Positions 44,040 to 54,401 of a DNA stretch of 64,000 nucleotides are shown piece by piece (position 1 is the first letter of the stretch; each line of letters opens with the position of its first letter). The notes under the pieces were generated by a model, which saw only the letters and a list, made by a program, of their open reading frames with translations, did not search any database and was not told where the DNA came from. This stretch comes from Schizophyllum amplum (Eukaryota > Basidiomycota > Agaricomycetes > Agaricales > Schizophyllaceae), in the NCBI GenBank assembly GCA_007026445.1, contig VDMD01000007.1, positions 186,001 through 250,000 of the forward strand, given 5' to 3'. The position numbers and the translations under genes are program-made.

Positions 44040-47035
44040 ATGGTCAGAAATCAATCCACTGGGATCAAGCTGCCGCAGAGCATCTTGGACGAGATTAATG
44101 GATCTGGTGCGTGTTCGTTCTTTCAGCTGGAGTACATACCAATCATTTCGTAGAAGGCCGCGGTCGCGGACGCCGGCACAAATCTAAGCTTTCACGCAAG
44201 GAAGCCCGAAAGCAGGAAAGGGATGGACGCAAGCAACGAAAATCGCAATACTTTTCGACCGGGCATGCGCAGCCTGTGAAGCGCGTAGCTGAAGAAGAGC
44301 ATGGCGACTCCCCGAAGCGCAAGAGAGCGAAGACGGACTCTGCACCTCCCCCTCCCCCTTCCACTCTGCCTCAACCCCCTAGTAAGACAGAGAAGAGGAA
44401 GTCAGAGACGAAAGACAAGGTCAAGGACAAGAAGCCGACAGCTCTGGCGAAACTAGCCGGCGAGTCGAGCAAGAAGTCTAGCAAGATCGCGCCCCGGTCG
44501 CGCGTCGAAGCGGATGAGGACAACTACATCGCATACCTGGAATCGAAACTAGGGCTCAAGCAGAAGGGGAAAGGGAAGAGCAAGCCGGAAGATGATGACG
44601 GGCTAGATGGTGCGTACTTCGTAGCTTGTAGAGGATGTCAGCGCTTAAGGAGACTTCCTAGACTTGCTGGATTTCGCGTCAAAGTTCGATGAGGTTGACC
44701 CATTGGGTGATGCTTCCGTACGTGCAAATATCTCACTGCACTATGCATACGCTAACCTTGCTTCGCAGGTCTCAGAAGACTCCGACTACGAGGAGACGGC
44801 AGAAGTCGAGGGCAGCACCGAAGAACGCGATGGATCAGAGGATGCCCTTGACGAGGAGGAAGAATGGGGAGGGATCACCTCGGACCGATCAGTCGTCCCA
44901 TTTCAACAGGCTGCTCCTACGACAGCGGACAACTCTGCTCCAGCGACGCGTTACGTGCCGCCCCATCTGCGCAAAGCCGCAGTTGTTGACGGGCAGGACG
45001 CAGAAGTCATTGCACAGCTTACGAAGAAGCTTAAGGGCTTGCTGAACAGGTGAGCTAGGCCGCCATATATCTGATTTTCCTGCTGACTTGAATTGACAGG
45101 ATGACCGAACAAAACCTGGGCTCCATCATTGAAGGTGTCGAGGAGACTTATCGTCACAATAGACGCCATGGTAAGCTGGAAAGTGTGCCGAAGGCTTATA
45201 CTGGCTAACATAAAAACGCAGACGTAATGTCTACCCTGACCACCCTCATCATCGACGGCACCTCCTCGCACTCCCTTCTGTTGGACTCATACGTGGTACT
45301 GCATGCTGCCTTTGTCGCTAGCCTTCACAAGATTGTCGGTATCGAGTTTGGTAAGTTCCCTTATGTATCCTACGCTCTTAGCCCGTCTGATTTTCTCTCG
45401 CAGCGGCGTATTTCGTGCAGACGCTCGTCGCCGACTACGAGCGTCATCGCGCCGCTGTCACTGATCCGGACGCCGATGCAGCGCAAGAGGGCGCTGGGAA
45501 GGAGTGCTCAAACCTCATCGTGCTAATCTCGGAGCTGTACAACTTCCAGGTGGTGTCCTGCGTGCTGATTTACGATATCATCCGGTCTTTGCTAGCGGGT
45601 CCGCTGGTGGAGCTGGACGTGGAGTTGCTGTTGAAGGTTATGAGAAGTACGCATCCTCTGTAAGCATTCGTGATGTTAGGACTGATCACGGTACTAGACT
45701 CTGGCCACCAGCTCCGCGTCGACGATCCCTCGGCGTTGAAAGACATCATACAGATTGTGCAGGAGAAAGTCGAGGGGCGCGGTGGGATTCTGAGGTGCGT
45801 CGTTGCATCTGTCTGCCGAGCAGAAATTGCTGACGCGAGCTGCTTTGTACAGCTCTCGGACAAAATTCATGATAGAGACGCTCTCCAACCTCAAGAATAA
45901 CAAAGTCAAGAAAGGCCAACAAGGCCAGACAGGCGGAGGCGAGGCGGTCGAACGGATGAAGAAGTTCCTCAGTGGGCTGACGAAGAAGCGACATGGTTTG
46001 TCTTCAAACCCAATCATCTGCTTGTACTTACCCGTTGTTCTCGTTAGTTCTCGCTCACGAGCCCTTGCGCGTCAGCCTCGACGACCTCCACTCTGCTGAG
46101 AGCCGCGGCAAGTGGTGGCTCGTCGGCGCCGCCTGGGGCGGTGATCCTCTTGCCGAGCGCCAAGCAGATGCAGGCAACGCCAGCAAAATGGACAACGCAG
46201 AAACTAAGCTCCTGAAGCTCGCGAGGAAGCAGGGCATGAACACCGACATCCGGCGCTCCATCTTTGTCGTGCTGATGAGCAGCGACGACTACGTCGACGC
46301 GTGCGAGCGGCTCGCGCAGCTCGGCCTGACGGAGGTGCAGCAGCGCGAGATCGTCCGGGTGCTGCTGCACTGCTGCGGGAACGAGGTCGCGTACAACCCG
46401 TACTATGCGCTCGTGGGGCAGCACTTGTGCCGACAGGCGCATTCGTACAAGATCACGCTGCAATTTTGTCTGTGGGATTTCCTGCGTGATCTGGGCGAGA
46501 CACGCGTTGGGGGTGCGGAGGTGGTGAAGAACCTAGATGTGGATGCGGAGGAGGATGAGGAGGGAGGGAAGAAGGTGTCGCCGGCAAGGATGCGGAATGT
46601 GGCGAAGTTGTATGCGTGGTGGATTGCGAAGGACGCGACAGCGTTGACGATATTGAAGGTGCGTTTAATTGTGGCGCACTCTGCAACAAGCTAACACCTG
46701 GTCAGCCGGTGGACTTCACTGCTTTGAAGCCGAGAGGAAGTGCCTTCCTGCGCGATCTCCTCGTGCAGACGTTTGTTGCAACGCAGTCCTCGTCTCCTGT
46801 CCTCGGCGCTACACCTCAAACCCGCAACCGAGGTGCGCTGGAAGAGGTGTTCATCAAAGCGGCACGCGTGGAGGCGCTGGCGATGGGCCTGGTCTACTTC
46901 ATCACACAAAACGTCGTGCGTGACGCGGACAAAGAGACGGCCGAGGGCAAGTTTGTGAAGTGGGCAGCCGGGGTGGCCAAGGAGACACTGCGGACGGGAC
47001 TGGACGTGGTACCTGGGCTGACGGATGATTTGTGA
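44040..47035 (+). CDS. SGD1: Nucleolar MIF4G/MA3 protein Sgd1/NOM1
   Basis: A nucleolar factor needed for 18S rRNA maturation. In other fungi it binds the DEAD-box helicase Fal1 through its MIF4G domain. The start is MVRNQSTGIKLPQSILDEIN (ATG 44040). An intron then leads to a very basic stretch (RGRGRRHKSKLSRKEARKQE, SPKRKRAKTDS), followed by acidic linkers (EDALDEEEEWGGI). The MIF4G domain runs from about 44950 to 46010 (MTEQNLGSIIEGVEETYRHN, LYNFQVVSCVLIYDIIRSLL, TKFMIETLSNLKNNKVKKG). The MA3 domain begins with MNTDIRRSIFVVLMSSDDYV, followed by REIVRVLLHCCGNEVAYNP and HSYKITLQFCLWDFLRDLGE. The end is GLDVVPGLTDDL. About ten exons. Domain order and basic N-terminus fit the family. Confidence 0.93.
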
Positions 47036-47307
47036 TTATGTAACGGATGGATCTATTTTGGCTGTTGTACTGTCTCACCGTTTTGATTACCGATGCACTG
47101 CCTGCCTCTGGGCTGTGTGCTGCTGCGTGTATCTCAGGGTTGTCGGTGACGAGCACAGAACAATAGAGAACAATCGATGGCCACAAAAGGCAATCACAAG
47201 GGGATTTCCCGATCAGATTCTGAACTCGAGTGATCACGCCGATCGTGTGATGAAATACTCCCATCTCTATCTCCATCTCCGTCTTCCATCTCCATCCATC
47301 CTCTGCC

Positions 47308-48702
47308 ATGGCCGCCCCGCCCTCGGATGCGGAGTTGCAGCCGTCGAAGCTGGGCACGAAGGAGCAGTACGTGTCGCATGTGTGTAAGTAGCGAGGAATG
47401 CCGAGCTGATGTATCAGGCAGCTGGGATCACGTCTACTCGTCCGAGCTCGCCAACTTTAACGAGATTGGCGATGAAGGTGAGATATGGTCAGGCGCGGTC
47501 ACTCGGGTCTGCACGGTATATACTGATTACACTCGTTCCTATCTCTCTTCCCACTTACGGTCCCTCTTCCGTCCTCCTTCTTCCACACCCTTCAATCATC
47601 CATAATGATTCCCTCCCTCCCTCCTGCCAGGTTCGGCGAAGAAAGCGTAGAGAAAATGGTCGACTGGGCGCTTGAGCACGTCCCACTGCCCTCCGTCTCC
47701 TCTTCTTCTTCTTCCGTGCCCCCTTCTCCTTCTTCGCCCTCTTCGCCTTCATCCCCCTCCCACCCCTCCATCCTCGAAGTCGGCAGCGGCAATGGCACGC
47801 TCCTCTTCGCCCTCGCCGAGGCCGGGTACGCCCCGCACCACATGTGCGGCATCGACTACAGCGCCGACGCGGTCGCGCTCGCGGAGTCGATCGCGGAGAC
47901 GAGGGAGATTGAGGGGATTCTGTTTGCGCAGAGGGATTTTTTGGGGGAGGAGGTGCCGGTGTTGGGGGGTGGAGAGACGCACGAGGTGGGAGGCGAGTCA
48001 CCGGCGGTCGGAGGTGAAGAGACCTCGACGCCTCTCTTTACAACCAACCCCAGCACATGGGACCTCGTCCTCGACAAGGGCACCTACGACGCCATCGCCC
48101 TAGGCGAGAAGGACGAGTGGGGGCTGTCGCCTGCGGCACGGTACCCCGCGCGGGTGGCGAGGCTTTTAAGGCCGGGAGGATATTTTCTGATTACTTGTGA
48201 GTGGGAATTCAAGTTTGATCTCTTTGGCGGGCTCCTTTGGGGCCTCTCGGCAGGTTCCTCCGGGGCCTCTCGGCAGGCTCCTTTGGGACGTCGTGGTGAG
48301 CTTAGCTCGGTGGCGCCGGCATGAACTTAGTTTGGTGTCGCCCTTCGTCTGGTGCCGCCACCACATTTGATATTTTGTCCCGTTTGACGGACGCACTTGA
48401 GAACATTTTTGCTGCTCTGGCGCGCGCCGACGACCATCGCTGACCCCCGCACTCAGCTTGTAACTTCACGGAAGAGGAGCTCAAGGCGAGCTTCACCGCG
48501 GAAAAAACCTTGAGATACCAGTGAGTGGCATCTCTTTTTGTTGGGATCTATGGCTTGTTGTCTCGAGTTTCTGGACTTGACCTAATATTTCCCTCTCTCT
48601 CACAGCTCGCGCGTCCAGCATCGAACCTTCTCTTTCGGCGGTCAGAGCGGCAGCGTGGTGTGTACGGTTGCCTTTGTCAAGGTAGAAGAGGGCTCTGTAT
48701 GA
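47308..48702 (+). CDS. EFM4: Protein-lysine N-methyltransferase Efm4 (eEF1A methylation)
   Basis: A seven-beta-strand methyltransferase. Yeast Efm4 and human EEF1AKMT2 methylate a lysine of elongation factor eEF1A. The start is MAAPPSDAELQPSKLGTKEQ (ATG 47308), then SWDHVYSSELANFNEIGDEG, the family's N-terminal signature. After an intron: FGEESVEKMVDWALEHVPL, a Ser/Pro-rich insertion, SAM motif I ILEVGSGNGTLLFALAEAGY, motif II GIDYSADAVALAESIAE, a second low-complexity insertion, motif WDLVLDKGTYDAIALGE, and RVARLLRPGGYFLITC. Two small exons finish it: CNFTEEELKASFTAEKTLRY and SSRVQHRTFSFGGQSGSVV, stop at 48702. An intron of about 260 nt before CNFTEEEL contains an imperfect tandem (ggggcctctcggcaggttcc, then a near copy). 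Confidence 0.9.
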
Positions 48703-50398
48703 TGAGAATCTTACATTGAGAAGTCTGGACCAACTCGCGAATGTATTTGCGTGTATGAAGCCCAGCGCAGGCAAGGCTGCTCATACCGACGGACCGTTGT
48801 GGGTGGCATCGCCGAAGTAGGCGTTGCTGATAATGAAGCTCTCATCTCCAATCCGACTGTAGGGAAAATTCTTCGCATCACCCGCCTGGCGTTTGAGGCG
48901 AGCAAAAGACAGCTGCCACGGGCGTGACCGTGAGAACGCGGCGCTTGCCGAACCGTGTTCATGTGCGCCCACAAAGTTCGCTTCTGATCCCTGCACGTCG
49001 GAGGAGCCGTCGGGTGAGCCATTTGTTGCTCCGTGTCTATTCTACCCTACTGTTTGCTCTGTGTAGATCTCTACTCGAAGTTCATACCCTCCACAAGTCC
49101 CTGTCTATATAGTACAGTGAATCAGCCTTCTCGCGGCGGTCCGGCGGTGCTAGTAGTAGTGACTGGTGAAGATGTAGATCTTTCAGGCCGCTCCGACTCC
49201 GAATGGACAGAGTCGCTGTATCATTCCACCGAGTCGCTGCATCATAAGTATCAGCCGCGACGCGGGATCCCTGCTGAAAGTGATCGGAGCTGCCGCGAGC
49301 TTAGCGCCCGCGAGGAAGGGAAGCCTTTGACGGACGGGGATAGGGAGAATGGTGCTGTATGACTTCGCGTATCTACCAAATTAGGGAGCGCGTCTGCCAA
49401 GTCTGAGAGCGAGTCTGCCAGGTTGTTGATGAGCGTAGGACGCGATTGGACTTGCTCTAGAATTGGGAGGCATGCGCTGAAGCCAAGAGCCAACGCTTTC
49501 GACGCATGGCCATTTGCATGGCTCTTGGCCTCGAAACCTTGTCACTTCGCAGTTCCCAGTCAGTACCCTTCATACAACGGCGATTGTAGGTCGTGCGACA
49601 CGGCAACTGGAGCTGGCAAGACGGCGATTGGAGGCTGACAACACGGCGACCGTGCAAGTTCGAGGGGCCCAGACTCCCGTCCGCAAGAGCAGCAGCGATG
49701 GAGAGCGTTTCATAAAGAATTAGCTGGGCTTCTGCGCCCGGGGTTGGAGGACGCTGATGAAGAAGAGGGTGTGCGCGCCGACTGGCTCGAAAATTACATG
49801 AAGCGGCAAGGTCTCCGAGGTTAGCGCACCATATATACATGCCTCTTCCGGCGCTTGATGGGCACCGGGCCCAGCGCGCTTTCGAGGGTCTACACCTACG
49901 GGAGACGTCGAGAGAGCCTTGGGAGGATTGTCGAGTGCGCCGATGCAGTGCCTCTTGGCTGTGCAATGCGATCATGGAAGATGCTGACGTTGGTTGAAGG
50001 TGTAGAGCGTGCGGGGCTGTGCCAGGGCGGCAGTACCCCCGAGCGTTGACCAAAACGGGATTTCGTAATTGAATCTCGCGGCAGGTTCCGGCAGGCACGG
50101 GCGATCACTCATCAGCGAGACCCCCTCGTTGTCCTCCGTCGGTTGAGTGTGTGGCCGCGGCAGTTGAACTCGTTGTCTCTTGCGCTCATCTTCCAAGCAA
50201 GTCAAGGCGTCTGGATCTGCGGTATAAAGGTCATCAAGCGAGAACGAGCAACAGCGGTGAGCGAACAGGCTGTGCGTACACGTGCAGCGCAGTATTATCC
50301 TTACACGGCTTGCTCATCGCCTCCATCACGGTTCCCAGATTGCGTACAGATTAATTCTTGCCACGCCGATACATATACCCTTGGACACAGCCGTCACC
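48703..50398. other. Intergenic region between EFM4 and the zinc-finger gene
   Basis: About 1.7 kb. Its middle (49300-49825) contains protein-like segments described separately. The rest shows no recognisable feature apart from the promoter of the next gene. Confidence 0.45.
49290..49825 (+). pseudogene. Possible small gene or gene fragment
   Basis: Three plus-strand segments look protein-like although they lie in different frames: NWEACAEAKSQRFRRMAICM from about 49461, ATRQLELARRRLEADNTATV near 49590-49660, and RWRAFHKELAGLLRPGLEDA near 49693 continuing DADEEEGVRADWLENYMKRQ to a TAG at about 49824. The amphipathic, charge-balanced composition is unlike random frames. I could not connect them with short GT-AG introns of ordinary size, so this may be a decayed gene or a gene with unseen junctions. 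No family recognised. Confidence 0.3.
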
Positions 50399-53398
50399 AT
50401 GGACAGTGCCACAAGCCTCGACGCCCCGGTCGACATCGGTTTCGACCTCGAGCCTCCCTCCCCGCGCTCCCTCAGCTTCAACACAGGCCTCGCCTCAGCC
50501 TTTGACTCCGCCACACAGCCGCTCGCATACGACCCCAACCCCGCATTCGACAGCAGCGTCTTCGACCATCACAGCTCCCCCGGCTCCTTCCACGGCTCGC
50601 CCTCCTTCCACGGCTCCCCGGGCTCCTTCCACTCCCCCTTCTCCGAGCACTCAGACCTCTCCCAGGATCCCCTGCTCGATCCCCTCTACGACCACGACTT
50701 CTCCACCGATAGGTGCGCGATCAGCTCTCCATCGCACCGCTCCCCCATCGCTCACAGCCTTGCAGGTACAACCCCACAGACTTTGGCTCCTCGGGCCTGC
50801 TTATGTTCAACGACGACTTTGGGGGAATAATGCAAGGCGGACTTGATCACCCATCGCCGGCCTCCTCCGATGGCCATTCACACCATTCCTATCACTCGCG
50901 TGCCTCGAGCGTGTCGTCCCAGCATCCGCACGGCGTCTCGTCGAGCATGGGTCCGCCGGGGATTACCCCCTCGCCACGCATGCAGGTCGCCCACTCGTTC
51001 GAGCAGTTGTCCTTCCAACATGGCAGCTCCAACAGTCCCAACTGGGGGCCTTCCCCTTTGCCAGGTACAGTTTATTCTTATAATACGTGCACTAAATTAA
51101 CTTGTTATATTTAGGGCACAGTCGTACCTCAAGCAATCAAGCTCAGAGCCCCCCACGGCTCGTCATGCCTGAGGATCACAGCCCATCGCTCAACATCGTC
51201 CCCGCTACACCTGTCAGGACAGCCGTCGCCAATGCTGCGAACAATTTCCAGGGTGAGTCATGCGTATTTATCTTCGAAGATATGTCTTCTCCCGCCGTGT
51301 CGGACCTCGTCCTGTCTCGTGACTCCGACTTGGCGGATATGTTTTTCGGCGCTTGATGAGCGCCTGGCCGCTTCCGTCACTGCACTGAGGCTTCTGCCTG
51401 ATGTGCAGTTCCCCGTCTGCACCCGTTGGGATTATCTGCTAAGACACACGATGGAACGCGTTCACCTCGAACACATGGTCTATAATGGCCTTGGGCGTGG
51501 CAGTGATGAGTCACAAAGATTCACTTCATGTATGCGCGGTTACGGCTCGGCTGCCATCATCTATTGCTGCTTACCTCAGTTGACGCTCTGCTGCTGATTG
51601 CTCACCCTCTCACCAGGCCCCACTCTCAACGCGCCGCAGGAGCAGGACGAGTTTGACAGTTCCTTCGCGCAGGAATCAAACGAGAGCCTGAACAACCGCG
51701 GTCGTGATCCTTCTTCCTACACGTTCCCGCGTCGACCGCCATCCACGTCTCGTAACATGGGCTCTGATCAGGATTTCGGTCTCGGCACGTCCGGATCCTC
51801 CAGCTCCAACAACTTTGGCTTGGACACCATGTCTTCCAGCTACGGCTCCAGCTCCTTCGGCCAGTCGAGTGACTACCTCCTGCCGGGGTCGTCGAAGCAC
51901 TCGCGCTCCAAGTCGGACACGTCGCTCGAGCCCCCAACGTGGGACGGCTTTCAGCGGAACCGAACCGAGAGTGGCAACATGAGCGGCAGCGCTACCATCG
52001 GCGCCGGCGGGTCGCAAATGGGCGCTAGCTCGTCACCCGACGACCACTCTCTGCTCGGCGTGCCGCCTATGGGGATGAACGACATGCAGAAGCGTCCGGG
52101 CCACATTCGCCAGTCTCGCAGCGAAGATTACTCATCCATGCAGCACCTGCCGCCCGGTGTGGGCTCCGGCGTTGGCACGACCCCGGCCTTCCTGACACCC
52201 GATATGGAGTTTCGCACCGGCCGCTCGTCCGGCTGGGGGCTCGGCGCCTCGCACACGAACAGCCAAGCGCGCTCGCTCTCCCCTGCCGGCCGAACCTCGT
52301 CGCCTTACGTACCCGAGCACCAGCGCTCTTATACCCCCGATGCGCGCTTCCAGCCAATGGGCCCCCCATCTGCGCGCTCGCTCTCGCCCGCGGGTAGTCT
52401 ATACGGTCATCACCGCCGCGCGTCCTCAGAGCGCGGCTCGGCGACGTGGAACCCCCAGCCGCCGGGCTTGGGCATCGGGATGGGCGGGCGCGGGCGACCG
52501 AGTCCCTACCCGAGCCCCAATGCTAGCCCCCGCTGGCCGACGTCCGACCTGGATGGCGTAGATGCGATGATGGGCATGGGCGGCGGGGATATGCATCTGG
52601 TGTCCGAGATGGGGTTGGCTGGCTTGGGCGGGGGCATGATGCACGGGATGGGCGGCATGGGCATGGGCGGGTCGGGTCCGCAGAGCGCCGTGTGCGATGC
52701 GAGCGGGAGCGACTACGTCTCGGTGGCGAAGCCGAACGTGACGACGGGCCGCACGGCAAACGCGTCGCATCGACGGCGCAAGCAGGAGGCCACGTTCAAG
52801 TGTCCGGTGCCGGGTTGCGGGAGCACGTTTACGAGGAGCTTCAACCTCAAAGGTGCGTGTTTGTCTAACGGTATTGCTGAGTTTGCTAACTGTTTGTTGA
52901 AGGGCATATACGATCGCACAATGAGGAGAAGCCGTTCCGTTGTCATTGGCCTGGGTGCGGCAAGGGCTTCGCGCGACAGCACGATTGCAAGCGCCACGAG
53001 CAGCTGCACACCAACTATCGTCCCTTCCAATGCGATGGTTGTCGAAAGCAGTTCGCGCGCATGGATGCGCTCAATCGACATTGTACGCCCGTCCAACTTT
53101 CAGCCCATTTCATCCGCTGACTTCTTGTTTCTCAGTGAAATCAGAGGGCGGTGTCGAGTGCGCGCGCATACTGGAGATGAAGGGGAAGATGCCCGCGTCG
53201 TCGGCGTCCCCTGATAACCCTTCGGATGGGATCGGGGGAGGCGGCGGTGGAGGGGACGGGCCGCCGACGCTGGCGGGCTTGGGCGGCGACGTCAAGCCCA
53301 ATCTCGACCTCGGCATCGGCGTCAGCATGCTCAAACCGGAGCCTGAGCCAGACCTGGCGGACGGCGTCCTTTGGGGCACCGCGGGCGTTCCCTTATGA
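50399..53398 (+). CDS. C2H2 zinc-finger transcription factor, Crz1-like
   Basis: A sequence-specific nuclear regulator. Six exons (50399-50712, 50766-51064, 51115-51252, 51617-52852, 52903-53082, 53136-53398) splice in frame. The first 770 or so residues are Ser/Pro/Gly/His-rich and disordered, with [20 protein letters not shown] repeats and Met/Gly-rich tracts ([10 protein letters not shown]). Three zinc fingers follow: [19 protein letters not shown], then [19 protein letters not shown], then [20 protein letters not shown] ending GGVEC, so the third uses a Cys as last ligand. The order, the F-A-R-Q-H-D and A-R-x-D-A-L-x-R-H signatures and the C2HC third finger match the calcineurin-responsive factor Crz1. 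No PxIxIT calcineurin-docking motif was identified for certain. The C-terminus is Gly/Pro-rich. Intron 3 (51253-51616) is 364 nt, far longer than the others. Confidence 0.85.
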
Positions 53399-54118
53399 GG
53401 TTTTTTACACCCGCCCACACCCACAGAGTATGGCCCCGTAGAGGAGGTCGTCCTGTTCGCCCGATACCAGTTCGCTCCTGCACGCTATGCACGCTGGATA
53501 ATGCAGCCCCATAACCCAATGCTCTTCACAGTGTACTACTTACTACAGTGAACCATCTAGTAACGCTTGCTTCGTGATCCTAATCGTACTTACTCGCTAC
53601 TGTATTTATTCTCCCTCGCCGTACGCCGCTCTTCTCCCTTCTTTCTCCGTTTGCGTATCGGTATCCGCCTCGCGCGTACATGAGTATCCTCCTGTTGCGT
53701 GTGTATATACAGTACATGTACATCGTTCTCGAATCTTATACCGCGTCTAATTGGACTTGTAGGTACTGGACAGATAGAGGACTCTAGCCGGGTGCCCTGC
53801 TGCTGCCGGGCGCTGTCGAATTCATGTAGTAGTAGATTGTATGTAAGTATGTCGTTCCAAATTCTGTGGAATGTTTCTTCAAGAGACCTGTCATGTGCCG
53901 AATTTTGGTCCTGTAAAACGAAACCTGCCCGACAAGCAGGTCTCGTAAATGACCTCTGAAGGAACCAGTTTTGCGAAGCAGTTACTTAAGTAAGAACCAG
54001 CCAGTGCAGTCATCAATCCATAATCGGCCGCGGCTGGAGAGCTTGGCCTTCAAGCTTCAAGCTTTCAAGCTTCAAGCTATGATTTCCTTGCAGCAAAAAT
54101 CAACAATTACTCGGTCCA
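53399..54118. other. Gap between zinc-finger gene and tRNA-Ala
   Basis: 3' flank of the zinc-finger gene. Contains the ttcaagc repeat at 54048-54079 and otherwise no recognised feature. Confidence 0.4.
54048..54079 (+). repeat. Short repeat of ttcaagc
   Basis: ttcaagc occurs four times in 32 bases, partly as inverted aagctt palindromes. It sits 40 bp beyond the 3' end of the tRNA-Ala gene. Confidence 0.85.
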
Positions 54119-54199
54119 TGGACACTGTGGGATTTGAACCCACGACCTCACGCATTCTCGTAGTGCGAAGCGTGCGCGCTACCCCTGTGCCAAGCGCCC
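54119..54199 (-). tRNA. tRNA-Ala(CGC) with a 9-nt intron
   Basis: On the minus strand the acceptor GGGCGCT pairs with AGTGTCC (including the G3-U70 pair that identifies tRNA-Ala) with discriminator A. The D arm is GCAC/GCGC with one A-C mismatch. The anticodon stem is CACGC/GCGTG with loop TT-CGC-A, a 9-nt intron (ctacgagaa) and T. The T arm is GTGGG TTCAAAT CCCAC. The A box (tggcacagggg) and B box (ggttcaaatcc) are both good. Confidence 0.92.
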
Positions 54200-54258
54200 T
54201 GCAATAAAAGCACACAAGCTCCATTATTATCGTTCACAAAGACTCAGACAACATCGCG

Positions 54259-54302
54259 CCCCCAGTTTCCTGGGAACTATCCCCCAGTTTGCTGGGAACT
54301 AT
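54259..54302 (+). repeat. 22-bp unit in tandem, each unit a hairpin
   Basis: cccccagtttcctgggaactat and a second copy with one base changed (54281-54302). Each unit can fold (cccag/ctggg). It lies between the tRNA-Ala gene and the MFS gene. Confidence 0.9.
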
Positions 54303-54401
54303 GTAACAGCTGCTTGCCCTGGCTTTTCCTGAAGTTCAACACGTTCAATGTTCAGGTAGAATGTGGAGCACCGCTTGATAGATATACATTACATGAAGTT
54401 G

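Noticed and set aside
49457..50098. 213-codon minus-strand frame
   Set aside because: Overlaps protein-like plus-strand segments, lacks any domain and has the Arg/Cys/Ser-rich look of a chance frame.
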